Source of the DNA: Mycobacterium sp. MYCO198283
GTDB taxonomy: Bacteria; Actinomycetota; Actinomycetes; Mycobacteriales; Mycobacteriaceae
Length of the DNA stretch: 64,000 nt
Direction of reading: 5' to 3'
Assembly (NCBI RefSeq): GCF_021213805.1
Contig: NZ_JAJQJI010000002.1
Coordinates: 426,304 to 490,303 of the forward strand
Position 1 is the stretch's first letter. The number at the start of each line of letters is the position of its first letter. The notes beneath the pieces are model-generated. The model saw only the letters and a program-made list of their open reading frames with translations. It was not told the origin of the DNA and did not search any database. Below are positions 34,649-44,267 of the stretch, in pieces. A program made the position numbers and the translations under genes.

Positions 34649-35365
34649 ATGGCCGATTCCGACCGTCTGTACTTCAGGCAATTGCTCGCGGGCCGCGACT
34701 TCGCCGCCGACGACATGATCGCGCAGCAGATGCGCAATTTCGCCTATCTGATCGGCGACCGCGAGACCGGCGATTGCGTCGTGGTCGACCCCGCGTACGC
34801 GGCGCCGGAGCTCGCGGCGGCCGCCGAGGCCGACGGCATGCGGCTGTCGGGTGTGCTCGTCACGCACCACCATCCCGACCACGTCGGCGGGACGATGATG
34901 GGGTTCACGCTCAAGGGCCTGGCCGAACTGCTCGAGCACACCAGCGTGCCGGTGCACGTGAACGCCCAGGAGGCGGACTGGGTGTCGCGCACCACCGGCA
35001 TCGCGCGCAGCGACCTCACCGCCCACGAGCACGGCGATCGGGTGCTGGTCGGCGACATCGACATCGAGTTGCTGCACACGCCCGGCCACACGCCCGGCAG
35101 CCAGTGTTTCCTCGTCGACGGCCGGCTGGTGGCGGGCGACACCTTGTTCCTGGAGGGCTGCGGCCGCACCGACTTCCCGGGCGGCGATTCCGACGCCATC
35201 TACCGGAGCCTGCAGCAGCTGGCGAAGCTCGACGGCAACCCGACGGTGTTCCCGGGCCACTGGTATTCCGCCGAACCCAGCGCGCCGCTCGAAGACGTCA
35301 AGCGCACGAACTACGTCTACCGCGTCAGCAGCCTGGAGCAGTGGCGCGACGCCATGGGCGGCTAG
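34649..35365 (+). CDS. Metallo-beta-lactamase-fold hydrolase (glyoxalase II/persulfide dioxygenase-like)
   Basis: A 238-residue MBL-fold protein, homologous to M. tuberculosis Rv0634c (about 237 aa). The metal motif THHHPDHVGG, then LLHTPGHTPGSQCFLVDG, VAGDTLFLEGCGRTDFPGGD and PGHWYS supply the second-sphere ligands. The GRTDFPGGD block is typical of the glyoxalase II/ETHE1 branch. With the divergent sulfide:quinone oxidoreductase-like gene, a role in persulfide or thioester turnover is plausible. The substrate is not proven. Confidence 0.88.
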   Translation: MADSDRLYFRQLLAGRDFAADDMIAQQMRNFAYLIGDRETGDCVVVDPAYAAPELAAAAEADGMRLSGVLVTHHHPDHVGGTMMGFTLKGLAELLEHTSVPVHVNAQEADWVSRTTGIARSDLTAHEHGDRVLVGDIDIELLHTPGHTPGSQCFLVDGRLVAGDTLFLEGCGRTDFPGGDSDAIYRSLQQLAKLDGNPTVFPGHWYSAEPSAPLEDVKRTNYVYRVSSLEQWRDAMGG

Positions 35366-35493
35366 CAAAGTATTCAAATGGTTGCTGTACATCGGTTGAC
35401 CGGCGGGAGTGCGCGGTAAGGACGCCTGGCCACGACCGCTCGAATTTTCCCAGTCCGCGATGCGGCAACCAAGTCGGTGGCTCGAAACTGTGA

Positions 35494-35499
35494 TATAAG
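35494..35499 (+). promoter_or_regulatory. -10 element before the Rv0633c-like gene
   Basis: TATAAG ends 6 nt before the ATG at 35506, the spacing expected for a leaderless message. The last base deviates from TANNNT. Confidence 0.4.
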
Positions 35500-35505
35500 C
35501 AGCAC

Positions 35506-36354
35506 ATGGGTGTGGCGCAATGGGCTGGCGACCGCTGGGACGAGCTGACCGGTGTGCGGTCCGGTGCATGGCTGGCCCTCGCGGCGTGGCTGGCCGTGCT
35601 GCTGGCGGTGGCGGCCTGGCTCTACGCCCACCGGCAGATCCGCCGCGTGCACGCGCTCAACGCTGCGCAAGCGCAACCGAACGTCGTGATGTTCATGGAG
35701 CCCAACGCCGCCGACTGGCACGTCATCGAGTTGGTCGTCAAGAACTACGGACGCACGCCGGCCTACGACGTGACGCTGCACTTCGACAATCCGCCGACCG
35801 TCGTGGCCTACGAGGACACCTACGAGGGCCGGCAGAGCGAGGTCGTCGCGGTGCAGCTGCCCGACGTCATCCCGGTGCTGGCGCCGGGCCAGGAGTGGCG
35901 CACGGTGTGGGACTCGGCGATCGACCGTGAGCAGGTCGGCACGGCGGTCGCGTCGCGGTTCGAGGGCACCGTGCAGTTCTTCGACCGGCCGGGCAGCGCC
36001 CGCCGCCGCAAATCGCTGCGCTCCGAGGTCGTGCTCGACTGGGCGGCGCTACAGCCCGTGCAGCGGCTCGAACTGCTCACCGGCCACGAGCACGCCAAGC
36101 GCGAGAAGCAGAAGCTGGAAATGCTCCGGAGCCTGCTGACGTACTTTCACTACGCCGCCCAGGAGACCCGCCCGGAGGTTCTCCGGCGCGAGATCGACAA
36201 GGTCAACCGATCCGTCGAGGAAATCCAGGACCGGTGGCGCCGACACCGGCTCGACGACGCCACCGATGTGCACGCGGTCGTCAACGGCAACGGTTCGGCG
36301 CGCCATCGTCGTCCGGCGCAGTCCGGACGGCGGAACAAAGTCGGCGCTTTGTAA
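35506..36354 (+). CDS. Conserved mycobacterial membrane protein (Rv0633c-like)
   Basis: A 282-residue protein of unknown function. One N-terminal membrane helix (about residues 20-41: GAWLALAAWLAVLLAVAAWL) is followed by a beta-rich domain (VIELVVKNYGRTPAYDVTLH, VLAPGQEWRTVWDSA) that resembles an immunoglobulin-like or CARDB-type fold. Then comes a helical, charged C-terminal part with possible coiled coil (KREKQKLEMLR, EVLRREIDKVNRSVEEIQDR) and a basic tail. Size and position match M. tuberculosis Rv0633c. The role is not known. Confidence 0.8.
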   Translation: MGVAQWAGDRWDELTGVRSGAWLALAAWLAVLLAVAAWLYAHRQIRRVHALNAAQAQPNVVMFMEPNAADWHVIELVVKNYGRTPAYDVTLHFDNPPTVVAYEDTYEGRQSEVVAVQLPDVIPVLAPGQEWRTVWDSAIDREQVGTAVASRFEGTVQFFDRPGSARRRKSLRSEVVLDWAALQPVQRLELLTGHEHAKREKQKLEMLRSLLTYFHYAAQETRPEVLRREIDKVNRSVEEIQDRWRRHRLDDATDVHAVVNGNGSARHRRPAQSGRRNKVGAL

Positions 36355-36365
36355 CATCACCGCTC

Positions 36366-37067
36366 ATGAGCGCACCGGTGAGCTACCAACTCGACGACGA
36401 CATCGCGACGATCACGCTCGACGACGGCAAGGTCAACGTGCTGTCGCTCGAAACGCAGGGCCACCTCCGCGACGCGTTCGACCGCGCGGAATCCGACGGC
36501 GCCAAGGCCGTGGTGCTCGCCGGCAACGCCAAGGTGTTCAGCGCCGGGTTCGACCTCGCGGTGTTCCAGTCCGGCGACCGGCAGGCGTCGATCGACATGC
36601 TCAACGGCGGGTTCGAGCTGACGTTGCGCATGCTCACCTTCCCCCGGCCGATCGTGGTGGCGCAGACCGGCGCCGCGGTGGCGATGGGCGCGTTCGTGCT
36701 GCTCGCCGGCGATCACCGCGTCGGGGCGGCGAAGCACAAGATCCAGGCGATCGAAGTGGCGATCGGGATGACGATGCCGTTCGCGGCCCTGGAGATCATG
36801 AAGCTGCGGCTCACCCGGGCCGCCTTCCAGCGCGCGGTCGGTCTGGCGTCGGTCTACCGCGGGGACGCCGCGGTGGCCGCCGGCTGGGTCGACGAGCTGA
36901 CCGAACCGGAGAACGTGCGCACTCGCGCCGCGGAAGTGGCGAAGGAGCTGTCGGCGCTGCCCACCACGGCCCATCTGCAGAGCAAGCTGCGTGCTCGCGA
37001 GGAGGCGTTGGCCGGCATCCGCCACGGCATCGAGATCATGGATTCGGAGTTCGAGTTCCAGCCCTGA
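36366..37067 (+). CDS. echA3: Enoyl-CoA hydratase/isomerase-family protein EchA3
   Basis: A 233-residue crotonase-fold protein, close to M. tuberculosis EchA3 (Rv0632c, 231 aa) in length and location. It shows VNVLSLETQGHLRDAFD, the oxyanion segment KVFSAGFDLAVFQSG and AVAMGAFVLLAGDHRVGA. In active hydratases two glutamates follow; here the second region reads IEVAIGMTMPF, so only one may be present, which suggests isomerase- or hydrolase-type chemistry. It is downstream of the Rv0633c-like gene by 11 nt. Confidence 0.88.
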   Translation: MSAPVSYQLDDDIATITLDDGKVNVLSLETQGHLRDAFDRAESDGAKAVVLAGNAKVFSAGFDLAVFQSGDRQASIDMLNGGFELTLRMLTFPRPIVVAQTGAAVAMGAFVLLAGDHRVGAAKHKIQAIEVAIGMTMPFAALEIMKLRLTRAAFQRAVGLASVYRGDAAVAAGWVDELTEPENVRTRAAEVAKELSALPTTAHLQSKLRAREEALAGIRHGIEIMDSEFEFQP

Positions 37068-37070
37068 GCG

Positions 37071-38495
37071 CTAGGCCGAGACGCTCACCTGGGGCTGGAC
37101 GTCGAGCGGTGTGAGCTCGGTGGAGAGCCCGGCGGCCCGCCGCAGTTCGACGAACTCGGCGATCATGGCCTCGGTCAACTCGTGCGGGTCTTCGAGGGTC
37201 GCCGGTTCGCTCAAGACCGAGATGCTCAGCTGGTCGACGTAGCTCCACACGGTGATGTTGAGGCCCGCGGCGGCGGTGAGCGGGCCGACGGAGTACAGCT
37301 CGGTCACCAGCGCGCCGCCCACCTTTCCGTAGGAGCGCGGCCCGGGGACGTTCGAGATCGTCAGGTTCTGCAGCTTGTTCTGGCCGTCGCGGGTGGCGAG
37401 CCAGCCGAACATCGCCTCGGCGGCCGACGGCGGCAGGTAGTTCGTCCAGCGGCTCACCAGTTCGGGCCCGAGCAGATAGTTGCTCTCCTTGGCGGCGGTG
37501 GCGGCGTCGTGGGCGTAGCGGACCCGCTCGAGCGGATCGGTGAGGTGCGTCGGCAGCGCGACCAGCATGCCGGTGAACTTGTTACCCGAGATGCGGTCGG
37601 AGGTGTCGAACGCCACGGGCACCGATGCCACCAGCGGATCGTCGGCGACGCCGTCATAGCGCAGCAGGAGCTGGCGCAGCGCGCCGGCGGAGATACTCAG
37701 CACCAGGTCGTTGATGGTGACGCCGAGGTGCTTGCTGGTCTGCTTGACGTCGGCCAGGGGCAGCGTCGCGGTGGCGAACGTCCGCTCCGGGCGCAGCATG
37801 TGGTTCATGAAGGTCGGTGGCGGCTCGACGGGCCGGGACAGTTCCAGCCCCATCTTCCGGCCGCTTTGCCGGACCCGCCGCACGCCGTCGTAGGTGTACT
37901 TGAACAGCCCCGGCAGTCGGCCGATGCCGCGCATGTGGTCGCGGAACGCCTCGTTGACCAGCTGGGTGCTGCGTGGCACCGGGTCGGTGACGTAGATGTC
38001 ACGCTCGTCCTGCAGGCCGGTGTCGATGTCCATGCCGCGCGCCATGAGATTGCCCGACGCGACACCGTCGGCCAGCGCATGGTGCACCTTGCCGACGACG
38101 GCGATCTTCCCGTCGGCGAGGCCTTCGATCAAGTACATCTCCCACAGCGGCTTGCTGCGGTCGAGCGGGGTGCTCGCGATCTCGCCGATCGCTTCGTCGA
38201 GCTCCCGGCGGCCGCCCGGCGCGGGCAGCTTCCACGGCCGCACGTGGTAGTCGAGGTCGACGTCGACGTGCTCCCGGAACATCGGGTGGTGGAACTTGCC
38301 CGGGATCTCGACGAGCTGGTAGCGGAACGGCTCGAGCTTGTGCAGCCGTCGGCGCAGTGTCCGGCGGAAGACCTTGACGTCGAATCGGTCGGAGATCTCG
38401 CTGACGTCGATCACCGCGACCTTCAGCGTGTGCATGTGCACGTTCGGCGTCTCGCTGTAGAGCAGGACCGCGTCCCAGCCGCTCAACCGCTTCAC
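37071..38495 (-). CDS. Wax ester synthase/diacylglycerol acyltransferase (WS/DGAT)
   Basis: A 474-residue bifunctional WS/DGAT-family enzyme that esterifies diacylglycerol or alcohols with acyl-CoA. The catalytic HHxxxDG is seen at KVHHALADGVAS (about residues 138-144). The N-terminal MKRLSGWDAVLLYSETPNVH and the downstream PLxx-type and NDLVLSISAGALRQLL segments are typical. GTG at 38495 is preferred over GTG at 38504 because AGAGG lies at a proper distance and relatives begin MKRL. It is divergent from an SDR gene and convergent with echA3 (3 nt between the stops). Confidence 0.92.
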   Translation of the reverse strand: MKRLSGWDAVLLYSETPNVHMHTLKVAVIDVSEISDRFDVKVFRRTLRRRLHKLEPFRYQLVEIPGKFHHPMFREHVDVDLDYHVRPWKLPAPGGRRELDEAIGEIASTPLDRSKPLWEMYLIEGLADGKIAVVGKVHHALADGVASGNLMARGMDIDTGLQDERDIYVTDPVPRSTQLVNEAFRDHMRGIGRLPGLFKYTYDGVRRVRQSGRKMGLELSRPVEPPPTFMNHMLRPERTFATATLPLADVKQTSKHLGVTINDLVLSISAGALRQLLLRYDGVADDPLVASVPVAFDTSDRISGNKFTGMLVALPTHLTDPLERVRYAHDAATAAKESNYLLGPELVSRWTNYLPPSAAEAMFGWLATRDGQNKLQNLTISNVPGPRSYGKVGGALVTELYSVGPLTAAAGLNITVWSYVDQLSISVLSEPATLEDPHELTEAMIAEFVELRRAAGLSTELTPLDVQPQVSVSA

Positions 38496-38663
38496 GTGCC
38501 CCACCTCTTCTAGATGAGTGATCCAGCTCTCCGGCTTGTATAACCGGTTGCGGGGCTCTCACACGCCGATTCGGCCGTGTTCCGTCCACTCGGCGGAATA
38601 GGTGACATGTCACCGATGTTGTGTCCGCCGTAAGCGATCGGCACAACTCGGACAGGCGGCATC

Positions 38664-39410
38664 ATGAACCAACTCAGCGGTAAGACAGCACTGGTCACGG
38701 GCGGCACCTCGGGCATCGGCCTGGCGACCGCACAGCGGCTCGCCTCGGAGGGAGCGCATGTCTTCCTCACCGGACGCGACCAGGCCCGGGTCGACGCGGC
38801 CGTCGCGTCGATCGGCGACGGCGCCACCGGGGTCCGCAGCGACGTGTCGGAGCCCGACGAGCTCGACGCGGTGCTGGCCGCGGTGCAGGAGCGCGGCCGT
38901 GGCCTCGACGTCGTCGTGGCCAACGCCGGCGGCGGCGAGTTCGCCACACTGGCCGAGACCACGCCCGATCACCTGCAGCGCACCTTCGCCACCAACGTGT
39001 TCGGCACCGTCTACACCGTGCAGAAGATGCTGCCGGTGCTCAACGAGGGCGCGTCGATCGTGCTCACCGGGTCGACCGCGGCCCACAACGGTACGCACGC
39101 ATTCGGCGCCTACGGTGCGTCCAAGGCCGCCATCCGGCTCTTCGGCCGGACCTGGGCCAACGAGCTGGCCGACCGCGGCATTCGGGTGAACACCGTGACG
39201 CCGGGGCCCATCGAGACGCCGGGACTCAAGGGGCTGGCACCCAGCGGTCAGGAGGACGCACTGCTCGAGACCATGAAGGCCGGCGTGCCGCTGGGCCGCA
39301 TCGGTCGGCCCGACGAGGTGGCGTCCGCCGTGGTGTTCCTGGCGTCGGACCAAAGCAGTTTTATTACTGGCACCGAGCTCTTCGTCGACGGCGGTCAAGA
39401 GCAGATCTGA
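38664..39410 (+). CDS. Short-chain dehydrogenase/reductase
   Basis: A 248-residue classical SDR. The cofactor motif is LVTGGTSGIGLATAQ (TGxxxGIG). NADP/NAD contact is at FLTGRDQAR. VVANAGGG, the catalytic Ser in VLTGSTAAHNG, the Tyr/Lys in AYGASKAAIRL and NTVTPGPIETPG follow. The substrate is unknown. It is convergent with an adjacent MarR gene; the two stop codons abut. Confidence 0.92.
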   Translation: MNQLSGKTALVTGGTSGIGLATAQRLASEGAHVFLTGRDQARVDAAVASIGDGATGVRSDVSEPDELDAVLAAVQERGRGLDVVVANAGGGEFATLAETTPDHLQRTFATNVFGTVYTVQKMLPVLNEGASIVLTGSTAAHNGTHAFGAYGASKAAIRLFGRTWANELADRGIRVNTVTPGPIETPGLKGLAPSGQEDALLETMKAGVPLGRIGRPDEVASAVVFLASDQSSFITGTELFVDGGQEQI

Positions 39411-39920
39411 TCAGTCACGCGGCGGCGGCCGGTCTTCGTCGATGACCGGCCGCGGCAGCGTGCCGTGGCGCAGGATCGACTCGTAGGCCACCTCGAGGAT
39501 GTCGGCGAGCTCGGCGAGCTGGGTGTCGGTCAGGTCGGTGAAGAACAGTTGCTTGACCCACGCCGCGTGCAGCGGAGCGGCCGAGGCGAACGCGGTCTCG
39601 CCGTCGCCGGTCAGCACGGCGTCGGTCGCCCGGCCGTCGGTCTCCGACGGTTGACGGCGCACCAGCCCACGCCGGTTCATCCGCTCCAGATGATGCGACA
39701 GCCGGCTGCGCTCCCAGCCGATCGTCGTCGCCAACACATTCAGCCGCGCGCGGTGCTGCGGCGCATTCATCAGCGCGTTCATCACGGTGTAGTCGCCCAA
39801 CGACATGCCGCAATCGGTCTGCAGCTGGCGGTTCATCTCGTACTCGAGACGGTGATACACGCGCATGTAACGCAGCCAGGCGCGATGCTGAGCCGGCTCG
39901 AGCCCGTCGCGCCTCGGCAT
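39411..39920 (-). CDS. MarR-family transcriptional regulator
   Basis: A 169-residue winged-helix regulator. The recognition region is LNVLATTIGWERSRLSHHLE, then MNRRGLVRRQPSETDGRATD, typical of the MarR wing, flanked by dimerisation helices. It probably controls the adjacent convergent SDR or itself. The start ATG at 39920 is preceded by TAAGCT with a 6-nt gap, suggesting a leaderless message. Confidence 0.9.
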   Translation of the reverse strand: MPRRDGLEPAQHRAWLRYMRVYHRLEYEMNRQLQTDCGMSLGDYTVMNALMNAPQHRARLNVLATTIGWERSRLSHHLERMNRRGLVRRQPSETDGRATDAVLTGDGETAFASAAPLHAAWVKQLFFTDLTDTQLAELADILEVAYESILRHGTLPRPVIDEDRPPPRD

Positions 39921-39926
39921 GCGGAG

Positions 39927-39932
39927 AGCTTA
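39927..39932 (-). promoter_or_regulatory. -10 element of leaderless marR promoter
   Basis: TAAGCT on the minus strand matches TANNNT and ends 6 nt before the MarR ATG. Confidence 0.45.
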
Positions 39933-39937
39933 GGCCG

Positions 39938-40165
39938 TCAGCAGCGGGTGAGCTCCTTGTCGATGATCGGCAGCGGCGGCCGGTCCGCGGGCGGACGATG
40001 GGTGAAGCGCTGCTGCAGGACGACGCCGTTGGCGCGCCGCATCGAGGCAGACACCAGACGAGTCGCGTGGGTGCGCGCCCAGCGGAGCGACGCCACGGCG
40101 TCGTCGGTGCTGGTGGCCGTCGCGGACCGAAGTCCGGTGGCCCACTCGTTCACTAACGCGGTCAT
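39938..40165 (-). CDS. Hypothetical small protein
   Basis: A 75-residue protein starting MTALVNEWATGLRS and ending with a Pro/Arg-rich tail (RPPADRPPLPIIDKELTRC). ATG at 40165 is chosen because GAGGAG lies about 9 nt upstream. A longer frame from 40216 lacks a ribosome site. It has one moderately helical N-terminal half and no recognised domain. It is upstream of marR on the same strand but separated from it by the MarR promoter. Confidence 0.45.
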   Translation of the reverse strand: MTALVNEWATGLRSATATSTDDAVASLRWARTHATRLVSASMRRANGVVLQQRFTHRPPADRPPLPIIDKELTRC

Positions 40166-40393
40166 GAGGTACTCCTCGAACTTCTCGGAAGCGTCCAGGC
40201 GGATGCTTCTCATCAATACAACGTCCGCCGGGCCGGGTAGGTACCCGGCGAAACCCGGCGATCACCGTGACGCTCACCACGTCGCACACCGAATGCGACG
40301 GCGCTCACCTCACCGCCGACGTACACAGCAAGGCATTCGTTGCCGCGGAGCTGTCGGCGCCCCTCGTTATGGTGAGACCGGGGAGGGATCACA

Positions 40394-40984
40394 TTGACGG
40401 CACAGACCACGCTCACCGAGCGGTTCCGCGACGCCTTGGTGTACGCCGAGGCCAAGCACCGCGCGCAGACACGCAAGGGCGGCACCATCCCCTACGTCGG
40501 GCACCTGCTGTCGGTGGCCGGGCTCGTGATCGAGGCCGCCGGCACCGAGGACCAGGCGATCGCCGCGCTGCTGCACGACGCCGCCGAGGACCAGGGCGGC
40601 GAGGCCACGCTCGCGGAGATCAGGGACGTCTTCGGAGACGCTGTCGCGACCATCGTCCGCGAGTGCAGCGACACGGTCGTGACGCCCAAGCCGCCGTGGC
40701 GGCAGCGCAAGCAGCACTACATCGACCACCTCGGCGAAACCTCCGAGGAAACCCTGCTGGTGTCCACGGCCGACAAGCTCGACAACGCCCGTTCCATGGT
40801 GCGCGACTATCGCCGGCACGGCGACGCGCTGTGGGAGCGCTTCACCACCAAGGACCCGCAGGACCACCTCTGGTACTACCGCTCGCTGCTCACCGTGTAT
40901 CGGCAGCGCAGCACCAGCTGGCTCGCCGACGACCTCGAGCGCACGGTCGACGAGCTCGAAGAGCTGCTCAACGCCGCGCCCTGA
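40394..40984 (+). CDS. HD-domain phosphohydrolase
   Basis: A 196-residue HD-domain protein of the RelA/SpoT-hydrolase-like type. VYAEAKHRAQTRKGGTIPYV supplies the first metal His. IAALLHDAAED is the HD motif and VSTADKLDNARSMVRD supplies the last Asp. It lacks a synthetase domain, so it may be a small alarmone or nucleotide hydrolase. The start is TTG at 40394 with GGGAGGG before it. recC begins one base after its stop, so it may be transcribed with recCBD. Confidence 0.85.
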   Translation: MTAQTTLTERFRDALVYAEAKHRAQTRKGGTIPYVGHLLSVAGLVIEAAGTEDQAIAALLHDAAEDQGGEATLAEIRDVFGDAVATIVRECSDTVVTPKPPWRQRKQHYIDHLGETSEETLLVSTADKLDNARSMVRDYRRHGDALWERFTTKDPQDHLWYYRSLLTVYRQRSTSWLADDLERTVDELEELLNAAP

Positions 40985-40985
40985 C

Positions 40986-43900
40986 ATGGCGTTCCAGCTC
41001 CACCGCGCCGAGCGCACCGACCTGCTGGCCGACGGCCTCGGTGCACTGCTGAGCAGGCCGCTGCCGGATCCCTTCGCTCGGGAGCTGGTGATCGTGCCGG
41101 CCAAGGGCGTGGAACGCTGGCTGAGTCAGCACCTGTCGCGCATTCTCGGTCGCGCCGACGGCACCGACGGGGTGTGTGCCGGCATTGCGTTCCGCTCCCC
41201 CCACTCACTCGTCGCCGAGATCACCGGGACGACGGAGGACGATCCGTGGTCGCCCGATGCCATGGTGTGGCCGCTGCTCGACGCGATCGACGCCAGCCTC
41301 GCCGAGCCGTGGTGCGCGACGCTCGCCACCCACCTCGGCGAGTGCCACGACGGCACCGAGCGAGAGCTGCGCCGCGGCCGCCGCTATGCCGTGGCCCGCC
41401 GGCTCGCGGGGCTGTTCGCCTCCTACGCGCGGCAGCGGCCGCAGCTGCTCGTCGACTGGTCGGCGGGTGGCGACGGCGGGGTCGACGCCGACCAGGCGTG
41501 GCAAGCCGCGCTGTGGCGCGCGCTCACCGCGCGGGTCGACGCCGAGGCCCCGCACGTCCGGCACGCCGGTGTGGTCGCGCGGCTGACGGAATCGCCGGCG
41601 GACCTGCCCGAACGGCTGTCGCTGTTCGGTCACACCCGACTGGCGGTCACCGAGATCGAACTGCTCGTCGCGCTCGCCACCCACCACGACCTGCACCTGT
41701 GGCTGCCGCATCCCAGCGACGCGCTGTGGCGCCGTCTCGCCGGCCGCAACGGGCCTGTCGCGCGCCGCGCCGACGACAGCCACCGCGCCGTCGGCCATCC
41801 GCTGCTCGCGACGCTGGGCCGCGACCTGCGGGAGCTGCAGCGGGCATTGCCCGAGGTCGCGGCCGACGCGCACCACGCGGGCGGGCAGCATCCCGACACG
41901 CTGCTGGGATGGTTGCAGTCCGACCTCGCGGCCGATGCCCTGCGGCCCGACGGCCGGCGCATCGCGGCCGACGACCGATCGGTGCAGGTGCACAGCTGCC
42001 ACGGCACCGCCCGGCAGGTCGACGTGCTCCGCGAGGTGCTGCTCGGTCTGCTCGCGGACGACCCGACGCTGGAGCCGCGCGACATCCTCGTCATGTGCCC
42101 CGACATCGAGACGTACGCGCCGCTGATCGTCGCGGGCTTCGGCCTCGGTGACGTGGTGCACGGCGCGCATCCGGCGCACCGGCTCCGCGTCAAGCTCGCC
42201 GACCGCGCGCTCATGCAGACCAATCCGCTGCTCGGCGTCGCGTCGCAGCTGCTCGCGCTCGCCGGCGGTCGGGCCACCGCCACCGAGGTGCTCAACCTCG
42301 CCGAGGCACCGCCGGTGCGCGCCCGGTTCGGGTTCACCGACGACGACCTCGACGCCATCGGCGACTGGGTGCGCGAGGCCAACATCCGCTGGGGCTTCGA
42401 CGTCGAGCACCGAAAGCCGTACGGCGTCGGCTTCATCCAGAACACGTGGCGGTTTGGCATCGACCGCGTGCTCGCCGGGGTGGCGATGTCCGACGATTCG
42501 CATGCGTGGCTCGACACCACGCTGCCGCTCGACGACGTCGGCAGCAATCGGGTGGAACTGGCCGGCCGGTTCGCCGAATACGTCGACCGCCTGCACGGTG
42601 TCGTCGGATCACTGGGCCGCACCCAGCCGCTCACCGGGTGGTTGCGGGCGCTCGCCGACGGCATCGAGGCGCTCACCGCGGTCGACGACGCGGACGCCTG
42701 GCAGCGCAGCCAGGTGGACCGGGAGTTCGCGACGGTGCTCGCGGCGGCGGGGCCGCGGGCGGAAACCCGGCTGCGGCTCTCCGACGTCAAGGCGATGCTC
42801 GGCCGTCACCTCGCCGGCCGGCCGACCCGCGCGAACTTCCGCACGGGCACGCTGACGGTGTGCACCATGGTGCCGATGCGGTCGGTGCCGCACCGGGTGG
42901 TGTGCCTCGTCGGCCTGGACGACGGCGTGTTCCCGCGACTCGGCGTCGTCGACGGCGACGACGTGCTGGCCCGCGACCCGGTCACCGGCGAGCGGGACAT
43001 CCGTTCCGAGGACCGTCAGCTGCTGCTCGACGCCATCGGCGCGGCGACCGAGCGGCTCGTCATCACCTACACCGGCGCCAACGAGTTCTCCGGCCAGCGC
43101 CGGCCCCCGGCGGTCCCGCTGACGGAACTGCTCGACGCGCTCGACGCCACCACTCCCGAGCGGGTCCGCGACCGCGTGCTGATCGAACATCCGTTGCAGC
43201 CCTTCGATGTTCGCAACGTCACGCCCGGCGCGCTCGGCAACCCCGCGCAGCCGTTCACGTTCGACACCACCGCTCTGACGGCCGCCCGCACCGCCGCCGG
43301 CCAGCGCATCCCCCGTCCCCGGCTCCTCGATCGGCCGCTGCCGGCCCCACCGCCCGGCGATGTCTCGCTCGACGATCTGCTCGACTTCTTCAAAGACCCG
43401 GTCAAGGGGTTCTTCCGAGCCCTCGACTACACGCTGCCGTGGGACGTCGACACCGTCGATGACGCGATGCCGGTCGCCGTCGACAACCTGCAGCAGTGGC
43501 AGATCGGCGACCGCATGCTGGACGACCTGTTACGGGGCATGACGCCGGAGGCGGCGCGCGAGGTGGAGTGGCGGCGCGGTTCGCTGCCCCCGGGGCGGCT
43601 CGGGTGGCGGCAGGCCGGCGAGATCTGTCGTCGAGCCGCGGGTCTGGCCGCCGCAGCGCAGGCGCATCGCCGGTCGTCGCCGCGGGCCTATGACGTCGAC
43701 ATCGACCTCGGCGCCGGGCGGCGGCTCACCGGCACCGTCCCGCGCGTGTTCGGCGAGCGGCTGGTGGAGGTCACCTACTCGAAGCTCGACGGCAAACACC
43801 TGCTGGCGCCGTGGATTCAGTTGCTGGCGCTGGCCGCTGCGCATCCGCGCCGCGACTGGAGCGCGGTCTGCATCGGCCGCCCCCGGCACGGCGAGACGCC

Positions 43901-44267
43901 GCGCGAGCGCCGGCTCGGTCGGCCCGCCGAACCGGCGACCGAGCTGCTGCGCGACCTGGTGGCGATCCACGACGCCGGCCGCTGCGAGCCGATCCCGTTG
44001 CCGCTCAAGACGTCCTACACGTGGGCGGCGGCGCGGGAGGAGCGACGCGATCCGCTGCTCGACGCAGGCTACGCGTGGAACTCCGGCAAATACCCGGGTG
44101 ACAACGAGCAGCCCGCGCACGCCGAGGCCTGGGGTGTCGGTGCGCCGCTGGACGTGCTGCTCGGCCCGGTCCGGTCGGGTGAGGAGTACGGGGGCGAGAC
44201 CACCCGGCTCGGCGCCTACGCCGCCCGGCTGTGGCTGCCGCTGCTGCGAGCCGAACAGGACGCGTGA
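40986..44267 (+). CDS. recC: RecBCD exonuclease V subunit gamma (RecC)
   Basis: A 1093-residue RecC. The N-terminus has AERTDLLADGLGALLSRPL and FARELVIVPAKGVERWLSQH, typical of the inactive helicase-like domain. The middle shows LFGHTRLAVTEIELLVALA and VQVHSCHGTARQVDVLREVL. CTMVPMRSVPHRVVCLVGLD is the conserved SF1-like block, followed by EDRQLLLDAI. RecC recognises Chi-type sequences in E. coli and scaffolds the complex. Length agrees with M. tuberculosis RecC (about 1097). The stop overlaps the recB start (TGATG). Confidence 0.97.
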   Translation: MAFQLHRAERTDLLADGLGALLSRPLPDPFARELVIVPAKGVERWLSQHLSRILGRADGTDGVCAGIAFRSPHSLVAEITGTTEDDPWSPDAMVWPLLDAIDASLAEPWCATLATHLGECHDGTERELRRGRRYAVARRLAGLFASYARQRPQLLVDWSAGGDGGVDADQAWQAALWRALTARVDAEAPHVRHAGVVARLTESPADLPERLSLFGHTRLAVTEIELLVALATHHDLHLWLPHPSDALWRRLAGRNGPVARRADDSHRAVGHPLLATLGRDLRELQRALPEVAADAHHAGGQHPDTLLGWLQSDLAADALRPDGRRIAADDRSVQVHSCHGTARQVDVLREVLLGLLADDPTLEPRDILVMCPDIETYAPLIVAGFGLGDVVHGAHPAHRLRVKLADRALMQTNPLLGVASQLLALAGGRATATEVLNLAEAPPVRARFGFTDDDLDAIGDWVREANIRWGFDVEHRKPYGVGFIQNTWRFGIDRVLAGVAMSDDSHAWLDTTLPLDDVGSNRVELAGRFAEYVDRLHGVVGSLGRTQPLTGWLRALADGIEALTAVDDADAWQRSQVDREFATVLAAAGPRAETRLRLSDVKAMLGRHLAGRPTRANFRTGTLTVCTMVPMRSVPHRVVCLVGLDDGVFPRLGVVDGDDVLARDPVTGERDIRSEDRQLLLDAIGAATERLVITYTGANEFSGQRRPPAVPLTELLDALDATTPERVRDRVLIEHPLQPFDVRNVTPGALGNPAQPFTFDTTALTAARTAAGQRIPRPRLLDRPLPAPPPGDVSLDDLLDFFKDPVKGFFRALDYTLPWDVDTVDDAMPVAVDNLQQWQIGDRMLDDLLRGMTPEAAREVEWRRGSLPPGRLGWRQAGEICRRAAGLAAAAQAHRRSSPRAYDVDIDLGAGRRLTGTVPRVFGERLVEVTYSKLDGKHLLAPWIQLLALAAAHPRRDWSAVCIGRPRHGETPRERRLGRPAEPATELLRDLVAIHDAGRCEPIPLPLKTSYTWAAAREERRDPLLDAGYAWNSGKYPGDNEQPAHAEAWGVGAPLDVLLGPVRSGEEYGGETTRLGAYAARLWLPLLRAEQDA

